A stretch of DNA of 64,000 bases from Acinetobacter baylyi DSM 14961 = CIP 107474 (GTDB lineage: Bacteria; Pseudomonadota; Gammaproteobacteria; Pseudomonadales; Moraxellaceae): positions 1 through 64,000 of the forward strand of contig NZ_KB849625.1 of NCBI RefSeq assembly GCF_000368685.1, written 5' to 3'. The notes beneath the pieces are model-generated. The model did not search any database and was not told the DNA's origin. It was given only the letters and a program-made list of their open reading frames with translations. The stretch's first letter is position 1, and each line of letters starts with the position of its first letter. The position numbers and the translations under genes were made by a program. Below, one piece after another: positions 39,692-47,959 of the stretch.

Positions 39692-40662
39692 CGCCGTTCT
39701 TGTCATGTGTTGTTCCTGCCTACAATGAAGCTGAAAATCTGAAAAAGTTTATTCCAGCCTTGGCCGCCAATTTAGAACAACAGCAATTAAGCTATGAAAT
39801 TATTGTGGTTGATGACGGTAGTAGGGACGATACGCTGCATGTTTTACAATCGATGGTCGATCACTATCCGCTAGTGGTGTTAGAACTATCCCGTAATTTT
39901 GGCAAAGAAGCGGCGCTCAGTGCGGGTCTAGATCGCGTTCGGGGTGACATCACGCTGCTCATTGATGCAGATTTTCAGCATCCACTTGATGCGATTCCGA
40001 CTATGGTCAACTTATGGAAAAACGGCTATGACATGGTATATGGCATTCGAGACAGAAGCAGTGAATCTTGGTTAAAACGTATTCTTACCAACAATTATTA
40101 TAAAGTTCTAAATATGAGCTCACCTATTGATATTCCTGAAAATGCAGGCGATTTTCGTCTGATGGATGCCAAAGTAGTCGATGCTGTAAGACGTTTACCC
40201 GAGAAAAATCGCTATATGAAAGGCTTGTATGCATGGGTAGGTTTTAAAAGTATTGGTATTCATTTTTCCGAGCAACAACGTCAATTTGGTCAATCCAGTT
40301 TTAATGGCAAAGCATTATTTCGTCTTGCCATGTCGGGCTTGACGGGCTTTACCGATCTTCCTTTAAGACTGAGTATTTATCTGGGTGCTTTACTTGCTTT
40401 AAGCGCAATGGGATATGGCATTTGGGTGTTGATTGAAACGCTGATTGAAGGAATTAGGGTACCTGGCTGGGCCACCTTAGTGATTGGTCTGACATTGCTC
40501 GGTGGCATACAACTGCTCTTTCTGGGAATTGTGGGAGAATATATTGCACGAATTTATGCCGAGGTCAAAAATCGGCCTAAATATATTGTGTCGAGTGAAT
40601 ATTCGCACGTAAAAGCTGCTCATCAATTACAAGATTTTGATCAACATGTTTCAAAGCCTTAA
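39682..40662 (+). CDS. ArnC/FlmF-like polyprenyl-phosphate glycosyltransferase
   Basis: 326 residues. A GT2 family domain at about 5-220 has VVPAYNEAENL, the VVDDGSRDDT nucleotide-sugar motif, IDADFQHP (DXD-like) and DFRLMDAKVV. Two C-terminal membrane helices lie at about 232-255 and 268-295. This is the layout of DPM1/ArnC/FlmF enzymes, which transfer a sugar from UDP-sugar to undecaprenyl phosphate on the cytosolic face. It overlaps naxD by ten bases and gtrA by 17. In Francisella, FlmF2 makes the GalNAc lipid carrier used here by analogy. Confidence 0.85.
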   Translation: MQLTPFLSCVVPAYNEAENLKKFIPALAANLEQQQLSYEIIVVDDGSRDDTLHVLQSMVDHYPLVVLELSRNFGKEAALSAGLDRVRGDITLLIDADFQHPLDAIPTMVNLWKNGYDMVYGIRDRSSESWLKRILTNNYYKVLNMSSPIDIPENAGDFRLMDAKVVDAVRRLPEKNRYMKGLYAWVGFKSIGIHFSEQQRQFGQSSFNGKALFRLAMSGLTGFTDLPLRLSIYLGALLALSAMGYGIWVLIETLIEGIRVPGWATLVIGLTLLGGIQLLFLGIVGEYIARIYAEVKNRPKYIVSSEYSHVKAAHQLQDFDQHVSKP

Positions 40663-41050
40663 AAATTTGCAGATTTTCTGGCAATTTGCCCGCTTTGGTG
40701 TGATTGGTATTTGTGCAGCATGTACCCATGTCTGTGTTGTTTTAGTTCTAACAAAAATGTCTATTGCATTGGCTGTTGCCAATATCGCAGGTTTTTTGGT
40801 GGCTTTTTGGGTGAGCTATTTTGGACACCTTTATTTTACTTTTGGTCATCAAGCCAGTCGCTCAAAGCGCACGCTCATTAAATTTATACTCGTCGCTTGC
40901 TCTGGGTTTTTAGTGAATGAAAGTCTGGTCGTGCTATTGCAGCATATTAGCCATTTATCCAACAGTTTCATTGTTATAAGTGCCATCCTTTGCACTTCGA
41001 TCATTAGCTTTCTATTTAATCGTTATTTTGCATTTCATCCTCAAGGATAA
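40646..41050 (+). CDS. GtrA-family membrane protein, putative lipid-linked sugar flippase
   Basis: 134 residues with four membrane helices (FARFGVIGICAACTHVCVVLV, VANIAGFLVAFWVSYFGHLY and two more), typical of GtrA, which is thought to flip undecaprenyl-phosphate sugars. The conserved F-N-R-Y-F-A-F tail (FLFNRYFAFH) is present. I chose the ATG at 40646; a TTG at 40637 is also in frame. It is embedded in the operon between the cytosolic glycosyltransferase and the periplasmic transferase, where a flippase is needed. Six bases to the next gene. Confidence 0.85.
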   Translation: MFQSLKNLQIFWQFARFGVIGICAACTHVCVVLVLTKMSIALAVANIAGFLVAFWVSYFGHLYFTFGHQASRSKRTLIKFILVACSGFLVNESLVVLLQHISHLSNSFIVISAILCTSIISFLFNRYFAFHPQG

Positions 41051-41056
41051 ATTCAT

Positions 41057-42709
41057 ATGCAGGCATGGTTCCGTTCTTCACGGTTTTTACTGACTTTTAT
41101 ATCAATTTGGTTATTCCTTTGCTCAACTGTACGCTATTTATCCGTACCAGATGAAGGTCGCTATGCCGATATCAGCCGAATCATGTATGAATCTGGAGAC
41201 TGGCTGGTTCCTCGATTAAATGATCTGCCTTTTATTCACAAACCTCCATTGTTACATTGGATCAGTAGTCTATTGATGCATCTTTTTGGTCCGCATGTCT
41301 GGGTCGTTCGACTTGTACCGGTACTTGCAGCCTGCGCAATGCTTATAGGGACTTTTTTATTTGTTCGCCGCTACATTTCAGAAAAAGTAGCGGAAATTAG
41401 TGTGTTGATTTTGTCGACTAATTTGCTTTTCTTTGGAAGTAGCCAATATGTCAATCATGATCTGCTACTTGCCACGGGTATAACACTTTGTGTTTTTTGT
41501 CTGGTAGATTTCAGCTTATCTCGACGTAAATCAATGCTTTTTCTGGGATATTTTTTTGGCGCAGCAGCATTTCTGACCAAAGGTCTGATCGGTATTCTAA
41601 TTCCAGGCATGATTTTGCTTCCTTGGCTGATCTACACTCAACAATTTAAAAGAATCCCTGCATTTTTTAATCCAATGGCACTGATCTTTTTAGGCGTATT
41701 GATTGGACCTTGGTTATATAGCATGCAACATCAATACCCTAATTTTTTACATTATTTTTTTATCGAGCAGCAATTTGATCGCTTTCATTCTGAGCAGTTT
41801 AATAACAAACGCCCGTGGTTCTTCTATCTAGTTATTTTATGTTTTAGCTTTTTACCATGGCTTATGGGTTTACGTGTCCGCAGTTACAAAACTGCTTTTT
41901 CTGAACAGCATATTTCACGCCTGATTCAATCATTATTATTTTGGTGGTCGGTTTCAGTGAGTGTCTTTTTCTCCATTCCACCATCAAAACTTGCAGGCTA
42001 TATTTTGCCTGCAATTGCCCCTTTGACCATTATCTGTAGCGTCTGGCTAGAACAAAGCCTAAAAAACACCATATCTCTAACTCGGGTTCAGAAATATGGC
42101 CCTGCTACATTTTTAATCATACTTGGCAGCGTTCTGGCATCTACACTTCATTTGATTAAACTTGATTTTGTTTTATCTCCTACTCAGCAATTTCAGATTA
42201 TCTTAATGACAAGTATGCTGATTATTATTCCGCTTGTTTTATTACGATTATTCAATCATCGAAAAATTGAATATATCCATTATGTTGCAGGTAGTCTAAT
42301 GATACTGTGTACGACAATTCCATTTATTGTCAAAATTTTCGACATTAAAAACAATCACGATCAGCTTAATTTTACCCAATACATTCAACCACAAAGCAAA
42401 ATCGTATTTTATGAAAATTATTTCTATGATATTCCTTTTATGCTGGATCTAAAGCACCCAGTGTATGTCGTAAATGACTGGCAAGCAGATCAATCGGATA
42501 ATTCTGCCTTAGAATTGAGAGATGGTCTGAAATTCGAGCCTGAACAGCAAAAACTACTCTGGAGCAGACAGCAATTTCAAAATGCCATTCAGCAACATGA
42601 AAACCTGATTGTCATTACGTCAGCCAAACAATTTCCCCTTGACCGACAAGCAAGTCAAATTATTCACAATCGTAATTTTAACGTATTTATTTTTAAGCCA
42701 ACTCAATAG
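41057..42709 (+). CDS. ArnT/FlmK-like lipid A glycosyltransferase
   Basis: A 550-residue GT83/PMT-type integral membrane protein. The first periplasmic loop has VPDEGRYADISRIM with the catalytic acidic pair, followed by FIHKPPLLHW and FLTKGLIGILIPG. About twelve helices run to 400, and a periplasmic C-terminal domain follows. ArnT transfers aminoarabinose and FlmK galactosamine from undecaprenyl phosphate to lipid A phosphate. No arnA/arnB/arnD aminoarabinose genes are present, while a NaxD-like deacetylase is, so the hexosamine (FlmK-like) role is favoured. Ends at a 42-base palindrome. Confidence 0.85.
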   Translation: MQAWFRSSRFLLTFISIWLFLCSTVRYLSVPDEGRYADISRIMYESGDWLVPRLNDLPFIHKPPLLHWISSLLMHLFGPHVWVVRLVPVLAACAMLIGTFLFVRRYISEKVAEISVLILSTNLLFFGSSQYVNHDLLLATGITLCVFCLVDFSLSRRKSMLFLGYFFGAAAFLTKGLIGILIPGMILLPWLIYTQQFKRIPAFFNPMALIFLGVLIGPWLYSMQHQYPNFLHYFFIEQQFDRFHSEQFNNKRPWFFYLVILCFSFLPWLMGLRVRSYKTAFSEQHISRLIQSLLFWWSVSVSVFFSIPPSKLAGYILPAIAPLTIICSVWLEQSLKNTISLTRVQKYGPATFLIILGSVLASTLHLIKLDFVLSPTQQFQIILMTSMLIIIPLVLLRLFNHRKIEYIHYVAGSLMILCTTIPFIVKIFDIKNNHDQLNFTQYIQPQSKIVFYENYFYDIPFMLDLKHPVYVVNDWQADQSDNSALELRDGLKFEPEQQKLLWSRQQFQNAIQQHENLIVITSAKQFPLDRQASQIIHNRNFNVFIFKPTQ

Positions 42710-42740
42710 CTATTGCTGGCAACACATTTCATAAAATGCT

Positions 42741-42785
42741 AGATAAGCAGATGATGAAAATATTTTCATCATCTGCTTATCTTTA
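42741..42785 (+). terminator. 42-base perfect palindrome, likely terminator
   Basis: Positions 42741-42761 are followed directly by their exact reverse complement at 42762-42782 (arms begin AGATAAGCAGATG and end CATCTGCTTATCT). Such a 21-bp stem, 31 bases after the operon's last stop, should end transcription or protect the mRNA 3' end, although the T tract is short. Confidence 0.65.
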
Positions 42786-42872
42786 GTAAACAATATCAAA
42801 TCATTTTATACGTCTGTTCAACTTTAAATCGCGGCATTACAATAGTATGAATACGTGAGGTAAACATTCGAT

Positions 42873-43508
42873 ATGAATCATGCCCTAAACCCGACCACAG
42901 AGCAGCCACTTTCCAGTCTAGAGATCAAAGCGCTCAGAAAAAAAATAATCAGACAACGTCGGTTTATTAATCGTTATCTTCAACTTCAGTCCGAACAAAA
43001 ATGCCTGTATCAATTTCGACAGTTTTTAAAAAATACCCGTTTAACATCTAGTCAGAATATTGGACTGTATCTGCATGCATTTGGCGAAATTTATACGCGA
43101 AAGATAATTTTAGAATGTTTTAAGTTGGGCAAAAAGGTTTATTTGCCCATGATCTGTAATGTGAACCAGACACTGGTCTGGATAGAAATTACTAAAACAC
43201 AATATTTTAACCGAAGATTTTATCATCATGCTTTAGGCATGAAAGAACCGATGGCCAGTCGAGGTCATCATGTATCACATCTTGACCTACTGCTTATGCC
43301 TTTGGTTGCCTGCGATGATCAAGGTACACGTATGGGTATGGGAGGTGGTTTTTATGATCGAACGTTAGTCACTTCTTCGCATACCCCCTTTCGACTAGGT
43401 TTGGCTCATTCATTTCAATATCTCGATCAGAAGTTGTTTCGCCAGTCTTGGGATCAGCCTCTTGATGCATTACTCACACCAGAAAAATGCTATCGTTTCA
43501 AACGTTAA
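42873..43508 (+). CDS. fau: 5-formyltetrahydrofolate cyclo-ligase
   Basis: 211 residues. Converts 5-formyl-THF to 5,10-methenyl-THF with ATP. The C-terminal signature MGMGGGFYDRTL and the basic N-terminal helix IKALRKKIIRQRR are diagnostic; PMASRGHHVSHLDLLLMPLVACD precedes. In E. coli this gene (ygfA/fau) lies directly after ssrS and is co-transcribed with 6S RNA; here it is about 6.7 kb away with its own start region (GAGGT before the ATG). Monocistronic. Confidence 0.92.
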   Translation: MNHALNPTTEQPLSSLEIKALRKKIIRQRRFINRYLQLQSEQKCLYQFRQFLKNTRLTSSQNIGLYLHAFGEIYTRKIILECFKLGKKVYLPMICNVNQTLVWIEITKTQYFNRRFYHHALGMKEPMASRGHHVSHLDLLLMPLVACDDQGTRMGMGGGFYDRTLVTSSHTPFRLGLAHSFQYLDQKLFRQSWDQPLDALLTPEKCYRFKR

Positions 43509-43653
43509 ACCATGCCCAGAGCTTGAGAATGATTAAATTCCGACTGATTTGCTCATTTTTTTGACATTTTCTATTGTCATGCCCTTGTAATTTTTAAAAT
43601 ACCCATCACTATAAAAAACATGGCAACCTCGTTGTCACTCATTAGGAGTGCCC

Positions 43654-46080
43654 ATGTCTGAAAATATTATGAAAGTAGAAACCTTAGAGCCTCAGGTTCA
43701 AAGTGTATTACCGCTCTTAGCGTTACGTGATGTTGTGGTGTATCCACACATGCAAATCGCGCTATTTGTAGGTCGTGAAAAATCGATCAATGCAGTTGAT
43801 GTGGCTCGTAACAGTGACAATTTAGTATTTGTAGTTGCACAAAAGGATTCTCTCACCGAAGAAATTGATCACGACAACCTTTATCAATACGGTACTGTCG
43901 CGAAGATTGTGCAAGTTGTGAATCACGAAAATGATGAAAACTGTATCAAAGTTTTGATCGAAGGCTTATATCGATCAAAACTCACAAAAATTATTGATGA
44001 AGACAGTTATTTGACTGCCGAACATCAACTAAGCCCAATGACTGTAACAATCGATCAAGAGACGCAAGAGACTCGTCTTCAAGAATTACGCAATTTATTT
44101 AGCCAATATGCTGAAGCAAAATTGCGTAATGCGCGTGAACTGATTGCTGCGGCAAATAAAATTGAAGATTTGCTACAACTGATGTTCTTTGTCGCAACAC
44201 GTGTTCCGCTCAACATTGATGTGAAACAAAAATTTCTTGAACATAACGAGTTTGAAGCACACTTACAAGAGTTGATGAGCTATCTGGTTCAGCAATCTGC
44301 TGAGCAACAGATAGAACAAACACTGCATGATAATGTAAAACGCCAAATGGAAAAGAATCAACGTGAATACTTTCTCAATGAAAAAATGAAAGTGATTCAG
44401 CGTGAACTTTCCGACATGAATGGCGGTGCTGAAGACGATGTTGCTGAAATTGAAAAACGTCTTGTTGAAGCAGATTTGCCTGAGCATGTGCGTAAAAAAG
44501 CTGAAGCCGAGTTTCGTAAGTTAAAAGCAATGCAGCCTGCTTCAAGTGAAGCGGCCGTGGTGCGCAATTACCTTGAAGTGATTCTAGATACACCTTGGAA
44601 TACTGCAAGCAAGGTCAGTATTAACCTGAAAAAAGCACAGGAAATTCTGGATGCAGACCATTATGGCCTTGATGATGTCAAAGACCGTATTGTCGAATAT
44701 CTTGCTGTGCAATCGCGTGTGAAAAAACTTCGCGGACCAATCTTATGCTTGGTCGGACCTCCAGGTGTGGGTAAAACCTCACTGGGTGAATCGATTGCCA
44801 AAGCAACAGGTCGTGAGTTTGTACGCATGGCTTTAGGTGGTGTGCGTGACGAAGCTGAAATTCGTGGTCACCGTCGTACTTATATTGGTGCAATGCCAGG
44901 TAAAATCGTACAGTCTTTAACCAAAGTGGGCGTAAAAAACCCATTGTTCTTGCTCGATGAAATCGACAAGATGGCGCAAGACTATCGAGGTGATCCTGCA
45001 TCTGCAATGCTAGAAGTATTGGATCCATCGCAAAACAACAAGTTCAACGATCATTATCTTGATCTAGACCTTGATCTGTCTGAAGTGATGTTTATCTGTA
45101 CTGCAAACAGCATGAATATTCCTGAAGCGTTGTTAGACCGTATGGAAGTAATTCGTCTTCCTGGCTACACCGAAGAAGAGAAAGTTAAGATTGCTGATCG
45201 CTACTTGGTTCCAAAAGCAATTAAGGACAATGGTTTGCGTAGCAGTGAATTGACTGTTCATGAAGAAGCGATTCGTGACATTGTACGACGCTACACACGT
45301 GAAGCAGGTGTGCGTAGCCTTGAGCGTGAAGTGTCTAAAATTGCACGTAAGGTAGTGAAAGAAGCGGTAAGCAAGAAGAGTAAAAATCTGCATATCGATG
45401 TGACTCAAGAAACGCTTCCTGAGTATCTTGGTCCACACAAGTTTGACTTTGGTATTGCAGAGGAAGAAGCTCAGGTTGGTCGTGTAAACGGCTTGGCATG
45501 GACATCAGTCGGTGGCGAGTTGCTCACTATTGAAGTGGCAGCGGTGAAAGGTAAAGGTAAATTCATTACGACTGGCTCTTTGGGCGATGTCATGAAGGAA
45601 TCGATTACTGCGGCCATGACGGTAGTGAGAACACGTGCGGATGAATTGGGTATTGAAGCTTCACGCTTTGAAGAAACCGATGTTCACGTGCATTTGCCTG
45701 AAGGCGCTACACCAAAAGACGGTCCGTCTGCTGGTTTGGCACTGACTACCGCACTTGTATCTGCATTTACGGGTATTCCGATTCGTGCTGATATTGCAAT
45801 GACAGGTGAAACCTCTTTACGTGGTAATGCACTACGTATTGGTGGTTTGAAAGAAAAGCTATTGGCTGCACACCGTGGTGGAATCAAACTTGTCTTTATC
45901 CCGCAAGATAACGTGCGTGATTTGGCTGAAATACCAGACAATGTTAAAGAGGGTTTAGAAATCAAAGCAGTGAAAAGCATTGATGAAATCTTACCTTTAG
46001 CTTTGACAGAACAGCCTAAACCATTGGCCAAAGCACCAATTGTTAAGCCTGTAGAAGAGTCAAAAGCGGCACGTCATTGA
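43654..46080 (+). CDS. lon: ATP-dependent protease Lon
   Basis: An 808-residue AAA+ serine protease that degrades misfolded and regulatory proteins. An N-terminal substrate domain (VLPLLALRDVVVYPHMQIALFVGR) and coiled coil precede Walker A GPPGVGKTSLGE near 365, Walker B FLLDEIDKM, and a protease domain with catalytic Ser in KDGPSAGLAL and Lys in LKEKLLAAHRGG. The ATG at 43654 has AGGAG six bases upstream; a GTG at 43648 overlaps that site and is unlikely. I found no clear heat-shock promoter. Ends at a UUCG terminator. Confidence 0.97.
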   Translation: MSENIMKVETLEPQVQSVLPLLALRDVVVYPHMQIALFVGREKSINAVDVARNSDNLVFVVAQKDSLTEEIDHDNLYQYGTVAKIVQVVNHENDENCIKVLIEGLYRSKLTKIIDEDSYLTAEHQLSPMTVTIDQETQETRLQELRNLFSQYAEAKLRNARELIAAANKIEDLLQLMFFVATRVPLNIDVKQKFLEHNEFEAHLQELMSYLVQQSAEQQIEQTLHDNVKRQMEKNQREYFLNEKMKVIQRELSDMNGGAEDDVAEIEKRLVEADLPEHVRKKAEAEFRKLKAMQPASSEAAVVRNYLEVILDTPWNTASKVSINLKKAQEILDADHYGLDDVKDRIVEYLAVQSRVKKLRGPILCLVGPPGVGKTSLGESIAKATGREFVRMALGGVRDEAEIRGHRRTYIGAMPGKIVQSLTKVGVKNPLFLLDEIDKMAQDYRGDPASAMLEVLDPSQNNKFNDHYLDLDLDLSEVMFICTANSMNIPEALLDRMEVIRLPGYTEEEKVKIADRYLVPKAIKDNGLRSSELTVHEEAIRDIVRRYTREAGVRSLEREVSKIARKVVKEAVSKKSKNLHIDVTQETLPEYLGPHKFDFGIAEEEAQVGRVNGLAWTSVGGELLTIEVAAVKGKGKFITTGSLGDVMKESITAAMTVVRTRADELGIEASRFEETDVHVHLPEGATPKDGPSAGLALTTALVSAFTGIPIRADIAMTGETSLRGNALRIGGLKEKLLAAHRGGIKLVFIPQDNVRDLAEIPDNVKEGLEIKAVKSIDEILPLALTEQPKPLAKAPIVKPVEESKAARH

Positions 46081-46097
46081 TGTAGTAAAAATCCAAT

Positions 46098-46125
46098 AAA
46101 AAAGAGAGCTTCGGCTCTCTTTTTT
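46098..46125 (+). terminator. Terminator of lon
   Basis: A 12-bp stem (AAAAAAGAGAGC and GCTCTCTTTTTT) capped by a TTCG tetraloop, ending in T6, 17 bases after the lon stop. Confidence 0.92.
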
Positions 46126-46205
46126 ACATTTATAAGGTTGAAAAATGATCAATTATCTCCATAATAATATTATATGCTCAACTCATTATTAAATAACTAT
46201 TTTCA

Positions 46206-46279
46206 GTATGGTCATCTGAATCTCCAGACAGGTGGCCCTTTTAACCGCAGTCCTTCACGCTTTTGGGCTGCGTTTTTTT
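46206..46279 (+). ncRNA. Candidate small RNA between lon and rlmH
   Basis: The 320-base gene-free stretch between lon and rlmH holds two hairpins beyond the lon terminator. GGTCATCTG pairs with CAGGTGGCC (9 bp with G-U pairs) at about 46210-46237. Then CGCAGTCC pairs with GGGCTGCG at 46246-46272, followed by T7. The second is a good intrinsic terminator with no coding gene in front of it, so a short structured RNA is likely. No Rfam family is recognised and the 5' end is unknown. Confidence 0.45.
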
Positions 46280-46402
46280 GTGTGATATAGACACATCTGT
46301 GTAACGTTTAGACAGTTTAAGGGTCTTGAATTATATTCGTTATACTTGTTGTAATATTCATGGCTATACTATCTCGTTTTAATTCTGCCATTGGATATCT
46401 GT

Positions 46403-46882
46403 ATGAAAATCCGTATTCTTACCATCGGTCAAAAAATGCCAGCTTGGGTACTCACGGGTTTTGAAGATTATTTCAAACGTATCCAGCCTTTTGTACAAAC
46501 TCAGGTGATTGAACTACCTATGGCAAAACGCGGAAAAAATGATTCAGATGCAGACATACTCAAATATTGCCAGATTGAAGGTGAAAGTATCTTGGCAGCA
46601 CTTAAGCCGAATGAAGTTCTGATTGCATTAGAAGTAGGTGGACGAGAGCTCAGTACAGAAAAACTGGCAGACACCATGAAATCATGGATGTTAGAAGGTC
46701 ATGACATCGCTTTGGCAATTGGTGGTCCAGATGGCCTATCAGATCAAGTGCGTAAAGCTGCTGCATGGCACTGGTCACTTTCAAAGCTCACCATGCCCCA
46801 CCCAATGGTTCGTATTTTACTCATTGAACAGCTTTATCGTGCAATGAGTATCAACCACAATCATCCATATCACCGTGCATAA
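46403..46882 (+). CDS. rlmH: 23S rRNA pseudouridine1915 N3-methyltransferase RlmH
   Basis: A 159-residue SPOUT methyltransferase (E. coli: 155). MKIRILTIGQKMPAW at the start, LALEVGGREL-like and IALAIGGPDGLSDQVRK form the knot, and HPMVRILLIEQLYRAMSI with the HNHPYHRA tail ends it. The ATG at 46403 is chosen; a TTG at 46391 adds four residues. In E. coli rlmH lies in the rsfS operon before mrdA (PBP2); here mrdA is about 8 kb downstream. Confidence 0.96.
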   Translation: MKIRILTIGQKMPAWVLTGFEDYFKRIQPFVQTQVIELPMAKRGKNDSDADILKYCQIEGESILAALKPNEVLIALEVGGRELSTEKLADTMKSWMLEGHDIALAIGGPDGLSDQVRKAAAWHWSLSKLTMPHPMVRILLIEQLYRAMSINHNHPYHRA

Positions 46883-46993
46883 AAATTTGGGATTTGTTTG
46901 ATCTTTTATATTTTAAATATCTGCGATCCAGCATGTTTCTTGCTTTCAAATATGACCTTAGTATGTTGATATAAAAATTAGGTGTAGTGCATT

Positions 46994-47770
46994 ATGAATC
47001 TACAAACTTTACCTGGCTTATTTATCTCGCATGGCTCTCCCATGCTGGCACTTGATCCAGAACAGGTGGGGCCTGCTTTACACCGCTTAAGTTTCAATTT
47101 ACCTAAACCTCAGGCTATTATTGTGATGTCTGCACATTGGGAAAGCCAATCCCTTGAAATTAGCACATCAACACGCCCACGGACTTGGCACGATTTTCGG
47201 GGTTTTCCCAAAGAACTCTATGAGATTCATTATCCAGCTGCTGGTGAACCAGATCTGGCCGAACAGATTTTAAAATTATTGGCAGATGCCCATATTCCTG
47301 CCCATGCCAATAGTACACGTCCACGTGATCATGGGGTATGGATGCCTTTACTACATATGTATCCAGATGCAGATATTCCTGTTATTGAAATCTCATTACC
47401 TATGCAGATGAATGCAGATCAAATTTACAATATTGGTCAAGTTTTGGCGCCTTTGCGCCAGCAGCAAATCCTATTGATTGGCTCGGGAAGTATTACTCAT
47501 AATCTGGCTGAACTATCTTGGAATGGTGACGCACAAAAAATACCCGAATGGGCATCTGTATTTCGTAATCATGTAGTAAGTAAACTGCATCATCAAGATT
47601 ATGAGGCCGTCCTCAACTGGCCCGACCTTCCTTTTATTGAGCGCAATCATCCAAGCCTTGAGCATTTTGCACCCTTGTTTTTTGCAATGGGAACAGGTCA
47701 TCGCTTTTCAATCGTGCATAGTAGTTTTTCTATGGGCTCATTGGGTATGGATATTTATCGTTTTGACTAA
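46994..47770 (+). CDS. DODA-type extradiol dioxygenase (YgiD-like)
   Basis: 258 residues of the LigB/DODA fold. Metal and active-site positions are visible in FISHGSPMLALD, VMSAHWESQ, RPRDHGVWMPLLHMYPDADI and GSGSITHNLAEL. E. coli YgiD has the same size and can open DOPA; the physiological substrate here is unknown. It stands alone; inverted repeats follow between it and the lipoprotein gene. Confidence 0.88.
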   Translation: MNLQTLPGLFISHGSPMLALDPEQVGPALHRLSFNLPKPQAIIVMSAHWESQSLEISTSTRPRTWHDFRGFPKELYEIHYPAAGEPDLAEQILKLLADAHIPAHANSTRPRDHGVWMPLLHMYPDADIPVIEISLPMQMNADQIYNIGQVLAPLRQQQILLIGSGSITHNLAELSWNGDAQKIPEWASVFRNHVVSKLHHQDYEAVLNWPDLPFIERNHPSLEHFAPLFFAMGTGHRFSIVHSSFSMGSLGMDIYRFD

Positions 47771-47807
47771 AACATAGCCTGGATCTTAAATTTTTGTGCT
47801 AGATCAG

Positions 47808-47915
47808 TCTTAAATTAAAATTAAGAATATGTAACAACAGCGTTGTAGACCTGTTTTAAAATAGATACATTTATCAAACTTAAAGTCTTAAATGTATCTA
47901 CACTATTTTTTATTA
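47808..47915 (+). terminator. Cluster of inverted repeats, probable terminator region
   Basis: TAGATACATTTA at 47862-47873 and TAAATGTATCTA at 47889-47900 form perfect 12-bp arms with a 15-base loop, followed by a T-rich run. Two shorter hairpins precede it (TCTTAA/TTAAGA at 47808-47826; ACAAC/GTTGT at 47834-47846). The last can end the YgiD-like gene's transcript. Confidence 0.5.
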
Positions 47916-47959
47916 TTTTGGTTAGCATAAAGCCTGTTAAATCTGTTAACTCTTATTTT

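Noticed and set aside
38891..42709. Aminoarabinose (arn) operon
   Set aside because: The UDP-Ara4N synthesis genes arnA and arnB and the arnD-type deformylase are absent; the deacetylase belongs to the YdjC family instead.
43509..43653. Heat-shock (sigma-32) promoter before lon
   Set aside because: I found TTGACA at 43561 but no good -10 and no CCCCAT-type heat-shock box, so no promoter call is made.
45684..46031. 115-codon minus-strand frame in lon
   Set aside because: Antisense shadow of the conserved Lon protease domain.
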